Assembly: GCF_900102725.1 (NCBI RefSeq)
Contig: NZ_FNJW01000008.1
Location: 558,001 to 622,000 of the forward strand
DNA length: 64,000 nucleotides
Direction of reading: 5' to 3'
DNA from: Carnobacterium viridans
GTDB lineage: Bacteria > Bacillota > Bacilli > Lactobacillales > Carnobacteriaceae
Every line of letters starts with the position of its first letter. The first letter of the stretch is position 1. This document shows positions 17,631 to 25,580 of the stretch, piece after piece. A program made the position numbers and the translations under genes. A model generated the notes under the pieces. The model ran no database searches, had not been told where the DNA came from, and saw nothing but the letters and a program-made list of their open reading frames with translations.

Positions 17631-18839
17631 TTAGTCGACCAATAGTGGACTAACTTGAACTTTTTTCCATAGCAGCTGGACTTGACTTTCAGGAACAAGG
17701 ATTCTTTTCATTTCATCGATGACTCTAAATTGTTCTTCTTCAGTCATGTTGGAACCTGAAGGAATGCATATTCCCATCTTAAAGAGCATTTCTGACACAG
17801 CTGTTGTTCTTTCATTATGTTTATAAAATTTAGTGTGTTTAAAAAGCGGTTGCATTTGAAGGGGTTTCCATAATAGACGTGTCTCAATGTTTGCTTGATT
17901 CATTTTATCCATAAATTCGAATGGGGTCACTTTTGTCATAAATGGGTCAATAACTAATGTGGTCAACCAACGATTAGATTTCGACTGTTCGATTTCAGGC
18001 ATAAAATGAATTTCCTCAATTGAATTTAATTCTTGATAGTATTTCTGGAATATCGCTCTTCTTTTATCGACTCGCTCATCCAACACTTCGAGTTGAGCTC
18101 TTCCAATTCCAGCAAGAACATTGCTCATTCTGTAATTGTAGCCAACAAGTGAATGTTGGTAATAGGGAGCGGCATCTTTTGCTTGAGTAGCCAAGAAAAA
18201 AGCTTTAGCCAACAATTCTTCATCGTCACTTACTAATGCTCCTCCACCAGAAGTTGTGATAATTTTATTTCCATTAAAGGAATAGATACCAATTTTTCCA
18301 AATGTCCCACTTTTTTTATTCTTGTATTCTGCTCCTAAAGATTCCGCAGCATCTTCAATAATTGGAATACCGAATAGATCTGCAATGGCTAATAGTGCAT
18401 CCATATCTGCACTTTGTCCATAAAGGTTCACCACAATAATCGCTTTTGGCAATCGTGTTTCTAAACTGGCATCAAATAGTGCTCGTTCTAAGGCTTGCGG
18501 TGACATATTCCAACTGTTAGGTTCAGAATCTATAAAGGTTAATTCAGCTCCTAAATACAATGCTGGATTAGCGCTAGCAACAAATGTAAAGCTTGAACAA
18601 AATACACTGTCTCCTTTTTCTACCCCTAGACATGCTAAGGCTAGATGGATAGCAGCTGTACCTGAACTTGTTACTGAAGCACCTTTATTGTTTGTATATT
18701 GAGCTAACTCTTTTTCAAAATGAGTGACATTTGAACCTAAGGGAGCAATCCAATTTGAATCAAATGCCTCTTGAATGTATTTTTGTTCATTTCCTGACAT
18801 ATGTGGTGAAGACAGTAAAATCCGCTCACTGTTTGCCAT
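17631..18839 (-). CDS. DegT/DnrJ/EryC1/StrS sugar aminotransferase (PglE/EpsN-like)
   Basis: A PLP enzyme of 402 residues that aminates a 4-keto nucleotide sugar. The PLP lysine is in YSFNGNKIITTSGGGAL, with DAAESLGA and SSGTAAIHLAL as cofactor-contact motifs. Together with the 4,6-dehydratase at 8135-9955 and the initiating transferase at 18911 it suggests a 4-amino-4,6-dideoxy sugar (bacillosamine type) as first residue. No PglD/EpsM-type acetyltransferase is seen in the cluster, so acetylation, if any, comes from elsewhere. Confidence 0.9.
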   Translation of the reverse strand: MANSERILLSSPHMSGNEQKYIQEAFDSNWIAPLGSNVTHFEKELAQYTNNKGASVTSSGTAAIHLALACLGVEKGDSVFCSSFTFVASANPALYLGAELTFIDSEPNSWNMSPQALERALFDASLETRLPKAIIVVNLYGQSADMDALLAIADLFGIPIIEDAAESLGAEYKNKKSGTFGKIGIYSFNGNKIITTSGGGALVSDDEELLAKAFFLATQAKDAAPYYQHSLVGYNYRMSNVLAGIGRAQLEVLDERVDKRRAIFQKYYQELNSIEEIHFMPEIEQSKSNRWLTTLVIDPFMTKVTPFEFMDKMNQANIETRLLWKPLQMQPLFKHTKFYKHNERTTAVSEMLFKMGICIPSGSNMTEEEQFRVIDEMKRILVPESQVQLLWKKVQVSPLLVD

Positions 18840-18910
18840 AGATTTCCCTTCTTTCTCTATCGCTTATTCCCATCAGATTTCGTTTGAATCAGCGATGACT
18901 ATTTTTTTGT

Positions 18911-19633
18911 TTACTGCATTTCAGATTTCCTGTTTTGTACTAATGAACCCGAGTCAAAGGAAACCGCCTGAGTAAATAAAGGCGTGACATTGTTCGTTAC
19001 TTTTTCTTGTTCCCATTGTCTTTTGCGATATTCATCAAATGCAAGGATGTAATCGACTTCTTTTTCAACGATATCCGCTTTCATTAAAACTTTTTGGATT
19101 GTCATTAGTGTAATTTTTATATCAAGTAAAACTGAACATTTTTCAACATATTCCACATCCAACGCAAAACGTTCTTCCCAACTTAAGTGATTGCGTCCAT
19201 TTACTTGTGCCCATCCACTAATACCAGGCTTTACATCGTGCCGACGCAATTCTTTCTTGTTGTAACAAGGTAAGTATTCAACTAATAAAGGCCTAGGACC
19301 AATGAAACTCATATCTCCTTTTAATATATTGATCATTTGAGGCAGTTCATCAAGACTTAATTTACGAATAACTTGACCAACCTTTAACATACGATCATCG
19401 TGAGACAACTCTTGCTCATTGATTATCACTGGGTTTCTCATGCTGCGTAGTTTATACATGTTAAATAGTTTATTGTCTTTCCCGACACGTTCTTGAATAA
19501 AGAAGACAGGACCAGAAGGATCTTCAATTTTTATCAAAATCCCTACAATTAATAAGATTGGTAAAACTATTAGGAATAACATAGCGGCAAAAATCCATTC
19601 AATCATTGATTTAATAGGATAATACTTTGTCAT
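18911..19633 (-). CDS. Initiating undecaprenyl-phosphate sugar-phosphate transferase (EpsL/PglC family)
   Basis: This 240-residue monotopic enzyme starts repeat-unit assembly by moving a sugar-phosphate to undecaprenyl phosphate. It has one N-terminal hydrophobic segment (WIFAAMLFLIVLPILLIV), then FFIQERVGKDNKLFNMYKLRSM, the catalytic KLSLDELPQMINILKGDMS with adjacent Asp-Glu, and GPRPLLVEYLP. The C-terminal tail, about 45 residues after the core, is longer than in PglC. AAGGAGAG precedes the ATG. It is the first gene of the cluster. Confidence 0.92.
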   Translation of the reverse strand: MTKYYPIKSMIEWIFAAMLFLIVLPILLIVGILIKIEDPSGPVFFIQERVGKDNKLFNMYKLRSMRNPVIINEQELSHDDRMLKVGQVIRKLSLDELPQMINILKGDMSFIGPRPLLVEYLPCYNKKELRRHDVKPGISGWAQVNGRNHLSWEERFALDVEYVEKCSVLLDIKITLMTIQKVLMKADIVEKEVDYILAFDEYRKRQWEQEKVTNNVTPLFTQAVSFDSGSLVQNRKSEMQ

Positions 19634-19828
19634 AAAGTTCTCTCCTTTATCTTTTACATTTCTGTTAACTATTTATCAATAAGAGAGGCTTCAAAATTGG
19701 ATTGCTAGAGAGCATTTATTAAATAGGGGTGTAACTAATGTGGGGAATTTAGAGGTTTAGATTTCATTAAGAAGAAAATAAGGGGGATTAAGTTAAAAAT
19801 TAACAACTTACGATTAAAAAGAGTTTTT

Positions 19829-20638
19829 TTATAATGAGGTTGAAGCAATTGAAGAGGAATTTTGTGGGATATTGATGACCGTAGTAGATTTAAATCGCTT
19901 GAAAGCAGACAATTGATATCCGCAAAATTGGTAGCCCTGATGATAGTACATATGGTTAGCTTTAGTTTCTTTATCTACAACTAATAACACTTTTTTGTCT
20001 TTTGCTAATGCCATAATGAATCTTTGTATTTGTGTTCCAATCCCTTTGTTTTGAAAATTCGGTGCTACTTCAAAGTGATCAATTTCAATATATTTTGAAG
20101 ATATAATAATATTAACCGTTCCTACAACTTGTCCATTTAAATAGGCATTGATTTGCTGAATTTCCGGGGAGATAAAGCGATCTAGATAAAATTTTTGTTT
20201 TTTGTGAGCGTATGACATTCCATTCTTTAAATTCAGTTGATACATAAACTCTAAGTACTCTTTTAATTGCTCGTTATTTTCTACTAAACTTACCTTGATT
20301 TCTTCATTTTGATGAGTAAAGTAAAAATCCTTTGGGTCAATAACGAGCAGTTCTTCAGCAGAGACCGTATAGTTTTCTGTTGCAAGATACTCTTCTATCT
20401 CTTTAGAGAAAGGTTCATTTTCTGGTCCATATAAATAAATAAAATCTTGTTGCGTTTTTCTTTGAAAATCCGTCAGATTCTTTTCAGCTAAACAAAATTC
20501 TTCCAGGGTAGGATTTCGTTTAAATCTTAATCTATTACAAGAATATAAAAAGGGCAGTTTTTTATTTTGATAATGGTAATAATAGTCTGTTTCTTCTATC
20601 TGCGTGTATTCGTGATAGGTCTCGCTGAACGATATCAT
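19829..20638 (-). CDS. GNAT family N-acetyltransferase
   Basis: A 269-residue protein whose C-terminal half is a GNAT domain: EIDHFEVAPNFQNKGIGTQIQ contains the acetyl-CoA loop pattern Q-x-x-G-I-G, and NHMYYHQGYQFCGYQL is the usual end. The N-terminal half (to about residue 130) is an unrecognised accessory domain. ATG 20638 is placed after AAAGGAGTGAGGAG. Its substrate is unknown; its location upstream of the exopolysaccharide genes hints at a role in polymer modification, but it might be independent. Confidence 0.7.
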   Translation of the reverse strand: MISFSETYHEYTQIEETDYYYHYQNKKLPFLYSCNRLRFKRNPTLEEFCLAEKNLTDFQRKTQQDFIYLYGPENEPFSKEIEEYLATENYTVSAEELLVIDPKDFYFTHQNEEIKVSLVENNEQLKEYLEFMYQLNLKNGMSYAHKKQKFYLDRFISPEIQQINAYLNGQVVGTVNIIISSKYIEIDHFEVAPNFQNKGIGTQIQRFIMALAKDKKVLLVVDKETKANHMYYHQGYQFCGYQLSAFKRFKSTTVINIPQNSSSIASTSL

Positions 20639-20694
20639 TCTCCTCACTCCTTTTGAAGTAAACTACTATAATGTTGTCTATGTTCTAGTTTAAT

Positions 20695-21663
20695 TTAAGT
20701 TCGATACTTTGGAAAAAAAGTAGTTTCCTTATCAAAATTACCTAGTGTTTTACGCATCTGAACTAATTTTTCATAAATAATTGGATCATGTATTTTTTTT
20801 CCTACATAAAATGGATGATCTCCACTTCTAGCATAGCCTTTTTTATGTAGGTATATTCCGTCTTCGCCTTTATGACCACCACCTAGAATGTATTTCTTTA
20901 ACCCTTTCTCTTTTAGCCACTGGATAGTCGTCAATTCTACCAAAGCTTCTGGATGGTAGCAGTAGTAATCCTCAAGTGTTCCCGCTAAAAACCCAAATGA
21001 TCTTTCTTTACCAATTAATACTAGTGCTGAAGAAATAGTTTTTCCATCCATTAAAGCATGGAGATAAAGAAATTGACCCTTCATTGTTTCGTGGATTTGT
21101 TCAAAAAAAGATTTGTTAAAGTAATAATAACTTTCTGCACCGGTACGTTTCATTGTTGAATAATAAACCGTTAAAAAATCATCAATATACTCCCCGGTCT
21201 CATCCAGAACAATTTTTATCCCGCTATTTTTAGCCTTTTCTGCATTTCGCAAAATAGTCTTACGAACATCTTTTCTTACTGGCAGATTTAAATCCCTAAC
21301 GATATTGTTTCCAATCAATGATACATCCCCGTAAAATGAGTCCCGTACTTGTGTGTTTTCGAATAGATCAAAGCGTATAAATTCTGTTATAATGTTATTT
21401 TTTTGACAATAATTTGAAAAGGCTTCAAAATAACCTGCTAATAATTTTTTTTCATCTGTGGTTTCTTGAATAACTGGCCCACCATAACCGTATGGGGTTA
21501 CAATATCAAAAAATTCTTTGTTTTCTAGATTAAACGGAATTCCCCTTTTAATAAACATATTTTTTATTTTCCCATACTCGCTTTCGAAATTAAAAACTGT
21601 TAATTCTCCTTCTTCAATCGACTCATACAACTTTCCATAAGGCTCGGTAAAATTAATTTCCAT
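20695..21663 (-). CDS. GNAT/FemAB-like acyltransferase
   Basis: A 322-residue protein with the FemAB/GNAT-like segment VRKDVRKTILRNAEKAKNSG, a tail containing KKYILGGGHKGEDGIYLHKKG, and no signal peptide. Such proteins transfer aminoacyl or acyl groups to peptidoglycan precursors or sugars. It follows a weak AAGGGAG site and precedes the GNAT gene by about 50 bases, so the two are probably co-transcribed. Function is uncertain. Confidence 0.6.
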   Translation of the reverse strand: MEINFTEPYGKLYESIEEGELTVFNFESEYGKIKNMFIKRGIPFNLENKEFFDIVTPYGYGGPVIQETTDEKKLLAGYFEAFSNYCQKNNIITEFIRFDLFENTQVRDSFYGDVSLIGNNIVRDLNLPVRKDVRKTILRNAEKAKNSGIKIVLDETGEYIDDFLTVYYSTMKRTGAESYYYFNKSFFEQIHETMKGQFLYLHALMDGKTISSALVLIGKERSFGFLAGTLEDYYCYHPEALVELTTIQWLKEKGLKKYILGGGHKGEDGIYLHKKGYARSGDHPFYVGKKIHDPIIYEKLVQMRKTLGNFDKETTFFPKYRT

Positions 21664-22083
21664 TTAGCATTTCTCCCTTGCAATTTTTTATAAAAATTTA
21701 TAAAAAGACAACCTAAATAAGCTTACGTTACATGATTTTTTCTAAAATAGCTTCTGACTTACGGTAAAAAAGATAGATGGGGTAGTTCAAAATTATGAAG
21801 TATTCATTGTGGCGTGTGGGGTGAAAAAGAGTAAACTAAATAAGGGTTTGTGATGTATTTCTTGAAACGAATCTAAAAACATAAAGTGTATGAGCGGTCA
21901 GGATGACCTAGGATAAAACTGAGGGGTACTGCTTTAAAGAGGTTAAAAATAAGTATTCAATAATAGCAAAAGTTTTGGGGCATTTGCTATCGATTTGATA
22001 CACTAAGTATAGCAAGTACTATTTGAAAGAGCTATCGTTTTATAATTAAACTCTAATTATCGGCCTCGACTTGTGACGAAAAT
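21664..22083. other. Gene-free stretch, no feature recognised
   Basis: About 420 bases between the FemAB-like gene start and the terminator of the Cys-rich gene. No open frame with a ribosome site, no clear promoter and no member of the repeat families was seen. Confidence 0.4.
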
Positions 22084-22134
22084 ATGTACAGCTCTATCCC
22101 AAACGCCTATTCTTAGGCATTTAGAGCTGTACAT
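22084..22134. terminator. Hairpin downstream of the Cys-rich gene
   Basis: ATGTACAGCTCTA pairs with TAGAGCTGTACAT, with a smaller CCTA/TAGG hairpin inside. It lies 31 bases past the stop codon. The T-run on the minus strand is short (ATTTT). Confidence 0.65.
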
Positions 22135-22164
22135 GTTTAGTAAGAATATTAAATTAAACATTGA

Positions 22165-22488
22165 TTATGCGTAACTTCTACATAGTTCTGCGCATTCTAA
22201 ACAAACTTTTGCGCATCTTTGACAGTGATCATGCTCATGCTTTTCACATTCTTTTCCGCAAGCCTGACAGATAGTCGCACATAAAGCGATTAGGTCAGTT
22301 GATAAGGCACTTTCACGAGTTATTGCTGTTGAAGCAAATGCACATATATCTGCACATTCTCTGTCTAAACGTATACATTCTGCCATCATTTGAACGTGGT
22401 CTTCTTTTAGACAAGCATCAAAACATTCATTACAAACACGTTGACACTCAAACATTTTTTCCGAGATTTTTACTAATTGTTCTTGCAT
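22165..22488 (-). CDS. Cysteine-rich four-helix-bundle protein (DUF326 / copper-storage-like)
   Basis: A 107-residue cytosolic protein with 14 cysteines spaced along helices as CxxxCxxCxxxC, CxxxCxxC and CxxCxxxC, plus a central HEHDHCQRC. This matches the DUF326 family, which includes copper-storage Csp proteins that load Cu(I) into the bundle core. No signal peptide, so a Csp3-like cytoplasmic form. AGGAGGG precedes the ATG, and a strong promoter lies directly upstream. No copper transporter or regulator is adjacent. Confidence 0.8.
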   Translation of the reverse strand: MQEQLVKISEKMFECQRVCNECFDACLKEDHVQMMAECIRLDRECADICAFASTAITRESALSTDLIALCATICQACGKECEKHEHDHCQRCAKVCLECAELCRSYA

Positions 22489-22519
22489 AATATCCCTCCT
22501 ACTATTTTTTTACACTTTT

Positions 22520-22548
22520 AGTATAAGTCTTTTAGAGAGGGCTATCAA
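22520..22548 (-). promoter_or_regulatory. Promoter of the Cys-rich gene
   Basis: On the minus strand TTGATA (22543-22548), a 17-bp spacer and TATACT (22520-22525), about 30 bases before the ATG. Confidence 0.8.
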
Positions 22549-22612
22549 ATGATACAGTTTTTATTTCCCATTAGAATTTTTTATAACCTTCTAACAAATT
22601 TAATTAAAATAA

Positions 22613-22656
22613 CAAAGAGCCCTAAACCAAAGTTTTACCTTTGATTTAGAGCTCTT
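22613..22656. terminator. Hairpin ending the leftward Cof/repeat transcript
   Basis: AGAGCCCTAAACCAAAG pairs with CTTTGATTTAGAGCTCT (one mismatch). On the minus strand it lies beyond the two tandem repeat copies and could end transcription from the Cof-type gene. Confidence 0.55.
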
Positions 22657-22669
22657 CTATTATAAATGG

Positions 22670-22918
22670 CTCTTCGTCAAAAATGGTGTTGAATAAAACA
22701 AAAAAAATTTCTTCTGGAATAAACGGTTTTGCTTGTGGAGAGCCACGGGAACGTCTGAAGCCTGTAGTCTTCAGAGCTTTCAAGCCTCAAATAAAGCGTA
22801 ATCGCTGAAGCGCTAATGCTTTATAATTCGCATTGAATCCTTTTCATGGCTACAAGCAAACCCTATTCCTCCAGAAATTTAGTGTCATTCATTTATCTAA
22901 GCTATCAACACTAAAGAG
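22670..22918 (+). repeat. MITE-like repeat, short form (copy C)
   Basis: The outer end is CTCTTCGTCAAAAATGG then GTGTTGA at 22686-22692; the inner left arm is TTTCTTCTGGAATAAACGG. The right end has CCTATTCCTCCAGAAAT and TCAACACT at 22905-22912 followed by AAAGAG. The interior is short and contains the GAAGCGCTAATGCTTTATAA segment shared with copies A and D. It is in tandem with copy D. Confidence 0.85.
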
Positions 22919-22933
22919 TTAAAGTCTTTAAAG

Positions 22934-23317
22934 CTCTTCGTCAAAAATGGTGTTGAATAAAACAAAAAAATTTCTTCTGGAATAGACGGTTTTGCTTGTG
23001 GAGAGCCATGGGAACGTCTGAAGCTGCTCTATTTTAGAACGTGTTTCAAAAAGCAGACCTGACGTCCACTTCACAAATAATACTCGATGGTCGGTGACCA
23101 TACTGCGCTTATTCGCTCCAGTTGCCCTAGCTCTTGCGGCTTTAGTCGCTTAGAGATAAGGTATGCGTTAGAAGTTTCAGGTCTAAACGCTTTTAGCCAC
23201 ACTCCCAATGAAGCGCTAATGCTTTATAATTCGCATTGAATCCAATGCATGGCTACAAGCAAACCCTATTCCTCCAGAAATTTAGTGTCATTCATTTATC
23301 TAAGCTATCAACACTAA
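22934..23317 (+). repeat. MITE-like repeat, long form (copy D)
   Basis: The ends are those of copy C, but the interior is about 150 bp longer and contains the ACGTGTTTCAAAAAGCAGAC and GGTCGGTGACC segments of copy A plus a further piece (CTAGCTCTTGCGGCTTTAG) missing from A. Copies C and D share the same orientation, separated by 15 bases. Confidence 0.85.
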
Positions 23318-23323
23318 ACGTGA

Positions 23324-24136
23324 TTAATTTTGTATTGCCCACTCATAAATTGCATGGGCCACACCATCTTCTTGATTAGATTTAGTTTCATGTTTAGCAA
23401 CTTGTTTAATGGAGTCTACCGCATTGCCCATAGCAACGCTTGTACCGGCTACTTTCATCATGTCTAAATCGTTCTCTCCATCACCAATTGCCATTACTTC
23501 ATCCATAGAAAAACCAAGTTTAGTTGCCAAACCTGTCAATGCTTCACCTTTATTCGCATTTTTCGGCAATAATTCTAAAACATACGATAAGCTTCGTATA
23601 GGATAAAAGTACTCAACGATAAAAGATGGCAAAGAAGAAGCTAGGCGGTCAAGTTCCGTTTCTGATGCTACATACATTGCTTTAAAAACAGTCAGATCAT
23701 GCGGTAATTTTTCTAATGGCAAATGGACTTTTTCCATACCTAATAGATCAGCATCAAATTGCAGCATTTCCGTTGGTGCGCCTGTGTAATAGTATTCCTT
23801 TTCATCAAAATAAGTAAAGTTCATCTCAAAAGGTTCAATCAATCGTTCCGCTTGCTTTAAATGATCATGATTTAATTCATGTGAATACACAATTTCCCAT
23901 GTCGTAGTCTTTTGTACGACTGTACCGTTTAATGAAATAACATAATCTTCTTCATCCTGAGGCAATTCTAATTCTTTTAGGTACTCATAAACCGCTTGAA
24001 CAGGTCTTCCTGTACATAAAACAATTCTAATACCTGCTTCACTTGCTTTGGTTATCGCCTTTTTAACTTTATCTGTAACCAAATGCTGCTCATTTAATAA
24101 TGTTCCATCCATATCGATTGCAATTAACTTAATCAA
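23324..24136 (-). CDS. Cof-type HAD sugar-phosphate phosphatase
   Basis: A 270-residue haloacid-dehalogenase phosphatase, YidA/Cof family, acting on sugar phosphates or similar cytosolic substrates. Motif I is AIDMDGTLLN, motif II LCTGRP, motif III/IV is KGEALTGLATKLG followed by VMAIGDGENDLDMMKVAG. I prefer the TTG at 24136, which gives MIKLIAIDMDG as usual for the family and lies 6 bases after GGAGGAG. The upstream ATG (24151) would place that ribosome site inside the coding region. Confidence 0.88.
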   Translation of the reverse strand: MIKLIAIDMDGTLLNEQHLVTDKVKKAITKASEAGIRIVLCTGRPVQAVYEYLKELELPQDEEDYVISLNGTVVQKTTTWEIVYSHELNHDHLKQAERLIEPFEMNFTYFDEKEYYYTGAPTEMLQFDADLLGMEKVHLPLEKLPHDLTVFKAMYVASETELDRLASSLPSFIVEYFYPIRSLSYVLELLPKNANKGEALTGLATKLGFSMDEVMAIGDGENDLDMMKVAGTSVAMGNAVDSIKQVAKHETKSNQEDGVAHAIYEWAIQN

Positions 24137-24179
24137 TTTATTCTCCTCCATCTAACTATTCCTTTAAAATAGTAGGTTA

Positions 24180-24437
24180 CTAATACTCTGCGTATTCGTA
24201 GTCTACTCCTTTTAACGCTTGTTTCACCCATTGATTATGAGTGGTTTCTTGTTTTTGTGTAGCTAAATTTTCAATAGATTTTTCAATATCCAAACAAGCT
24301 TGAAAGAATTGTAGTGCATCTTCTTCCATTTTGAATTGAAACTCTTGAGCAAGCTCTATTGTGTTTGCATAATGCAAAACAACTTCTTTTTCATTTAGAT
24401 AAATGCTAAAATAAGTTGAAATTTTTCTTTCCTTCAC
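24180..24437 (-). CDS. Small hypothetical protein
   Basis: An acidic 85-residue protein with no recognised family, no membrane segment and a helix-rich composition (EFQFKMEEDALQFFQACLDIE). GTG start with GAGGAG 9 bases upstream. It precedes the Cof-type gene by about 40 bases on the same strand and could share its transcript. Confidence 0.6.
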   Translation of the reverse strand: MKERKISTYFSIYLNEKEVVLHYANTIELAQEFQFKMEEDALQFFQACLDIEKSIENLATQKQETTHNQWVKQALKGVDYEYAEY

Positions 24438-24652
24438 TGTAAGCCACTCCTCATCTAGTTAAATTATTGAAAAACTACTTACAAATATCATACCACTAAT
24501 TCGGAAGAATCAGTAGAACGATTGCTTTGCAATAAAAATTCTCACTCCATATGTCTAGAGTAAAAAGGTTTGATTCTCAAGCCTTAATCGGCTGAGTCAC
24601 ATTCCATAAGTACAGCCATTAGACAAATCTTTACACTAATCTATCCCTATAG

Positions 24653-24709
24653 AAAAACACCTGAAACTAAAAGCTGTTACTCAGCTACTTTAGTTTCAAG
24701 TGTTTTTTG
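24653..24709. terminator. Terminator overlapping the end of the VanZ gene
   Basis: AAAAACACCTGAAACTAAA pairs with TTTAGTTTCAAGTGTTTTT. The right arm lies inside the last codons of the VanZ gene, so the terminator begins before its stop codon. Confidence 0.85.
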
Positions 24710-25309
24710 GTTTAATGCTTTTTTAGAGATAAATTTGACAAAAGTTAGTTGCAAAAGAATGCCCAATCCTGCTCCATAGCTATCAATGACCACATCGCTT
24801 AATTGACCACCTCGACCGGGTACCACCAACTGATGGATCTCATCTGAAAAAGCATAAGCTACACATATGAGCAAACTAATCGTTACCGATTTGAATTCCG
24901 ATACTCCAGTACTGTTTAATGCGTATTTCACTAAAACTCCTAGAATCAGGTAGATGAAAAAATGAGCATTTTTCCGGATAAAATGATGCAAATCTGGCGG
25001 AACAAGAGCCTGTCTTACTCCAATAGACAAACTATACACAAAATAACCTACAAGGAAAATCAATAATAGTTCTTTTATTCCAATCGTTACTCCGCGTTTT
25101 TTTAATTTAACTATAGCAAAGCCAGCTAAACCAATCACTACAATTACTTGAGTTACCTTAATAACTTGTATACTGATGCCTAAAACCGTATGACTTAAAT
25201 CCCAAGATTGTTGTTGAACTTGATGTGAAAAATAAAAAATCAAACTCATCCAACCTAGAACGATTAGCCACGGAAAAATTTTTGTTGGTCTTCTATTTTC
25301 AACTTTCAT
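24677..25309 (-). CDS. VanZ family membrane protein
   Basis: A 210-residue protein with about five hydrophobic segments and the VanZ motifs RKNAHFFIYLILGVL and SDEIHQLVVPGRGGQLSDVVIDSYGAGLG. VanZ relatives are linked to low-level teicoplanin resistance and, in other species, to cell-envelope stress; the role here is unknown. ATG 25309 or the GTG six bases earlier are both possible; the ribosome site is weak (GGGTGT). It is transcribed away from the Mga gene. Confidence 0.82.
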   Translation of the reverse strand: MKVENRRPTKIFPWLIVLGWMSLIFYFSHQVQQQSWDLSHTVLGISIQVIKVTQVIVVIGLAGFAIVKLKKRGVTIGIKELLLIFLVGYFVYSLSIGVRQALVPPDLHHFIRKNAHFFIYLILGVLVKYALNSTGVSEFKSVTISLLICVAYAFSDEIHQLVVPGRGGQLSDVVIDSYGAGLGILLQLTFVKFISKKALNQKTLETKVAE

Positions 25310-25580
25310 TTTCACACACCCTTTAAATTCAAACTTTATTTACTATTTTTTCGTTTAATCTGATTTTTCTAGTATACAGATATTATCTCGACTATTCAAA
25401 TAACTATCGCTAATTTTACACTAGTATCAAAACCGAATCTATAAATATCATGTCTATCTCTATATCTTTTTTTTAAATTTACGGGTAAACTATGAATATC
25501 AAGTTTTCTGAATAGGTTTACATTTCTTTATTTGTGTATTCACTCAGCCATTAAAAATTCCAAGAAAATGAGGGATCAGT

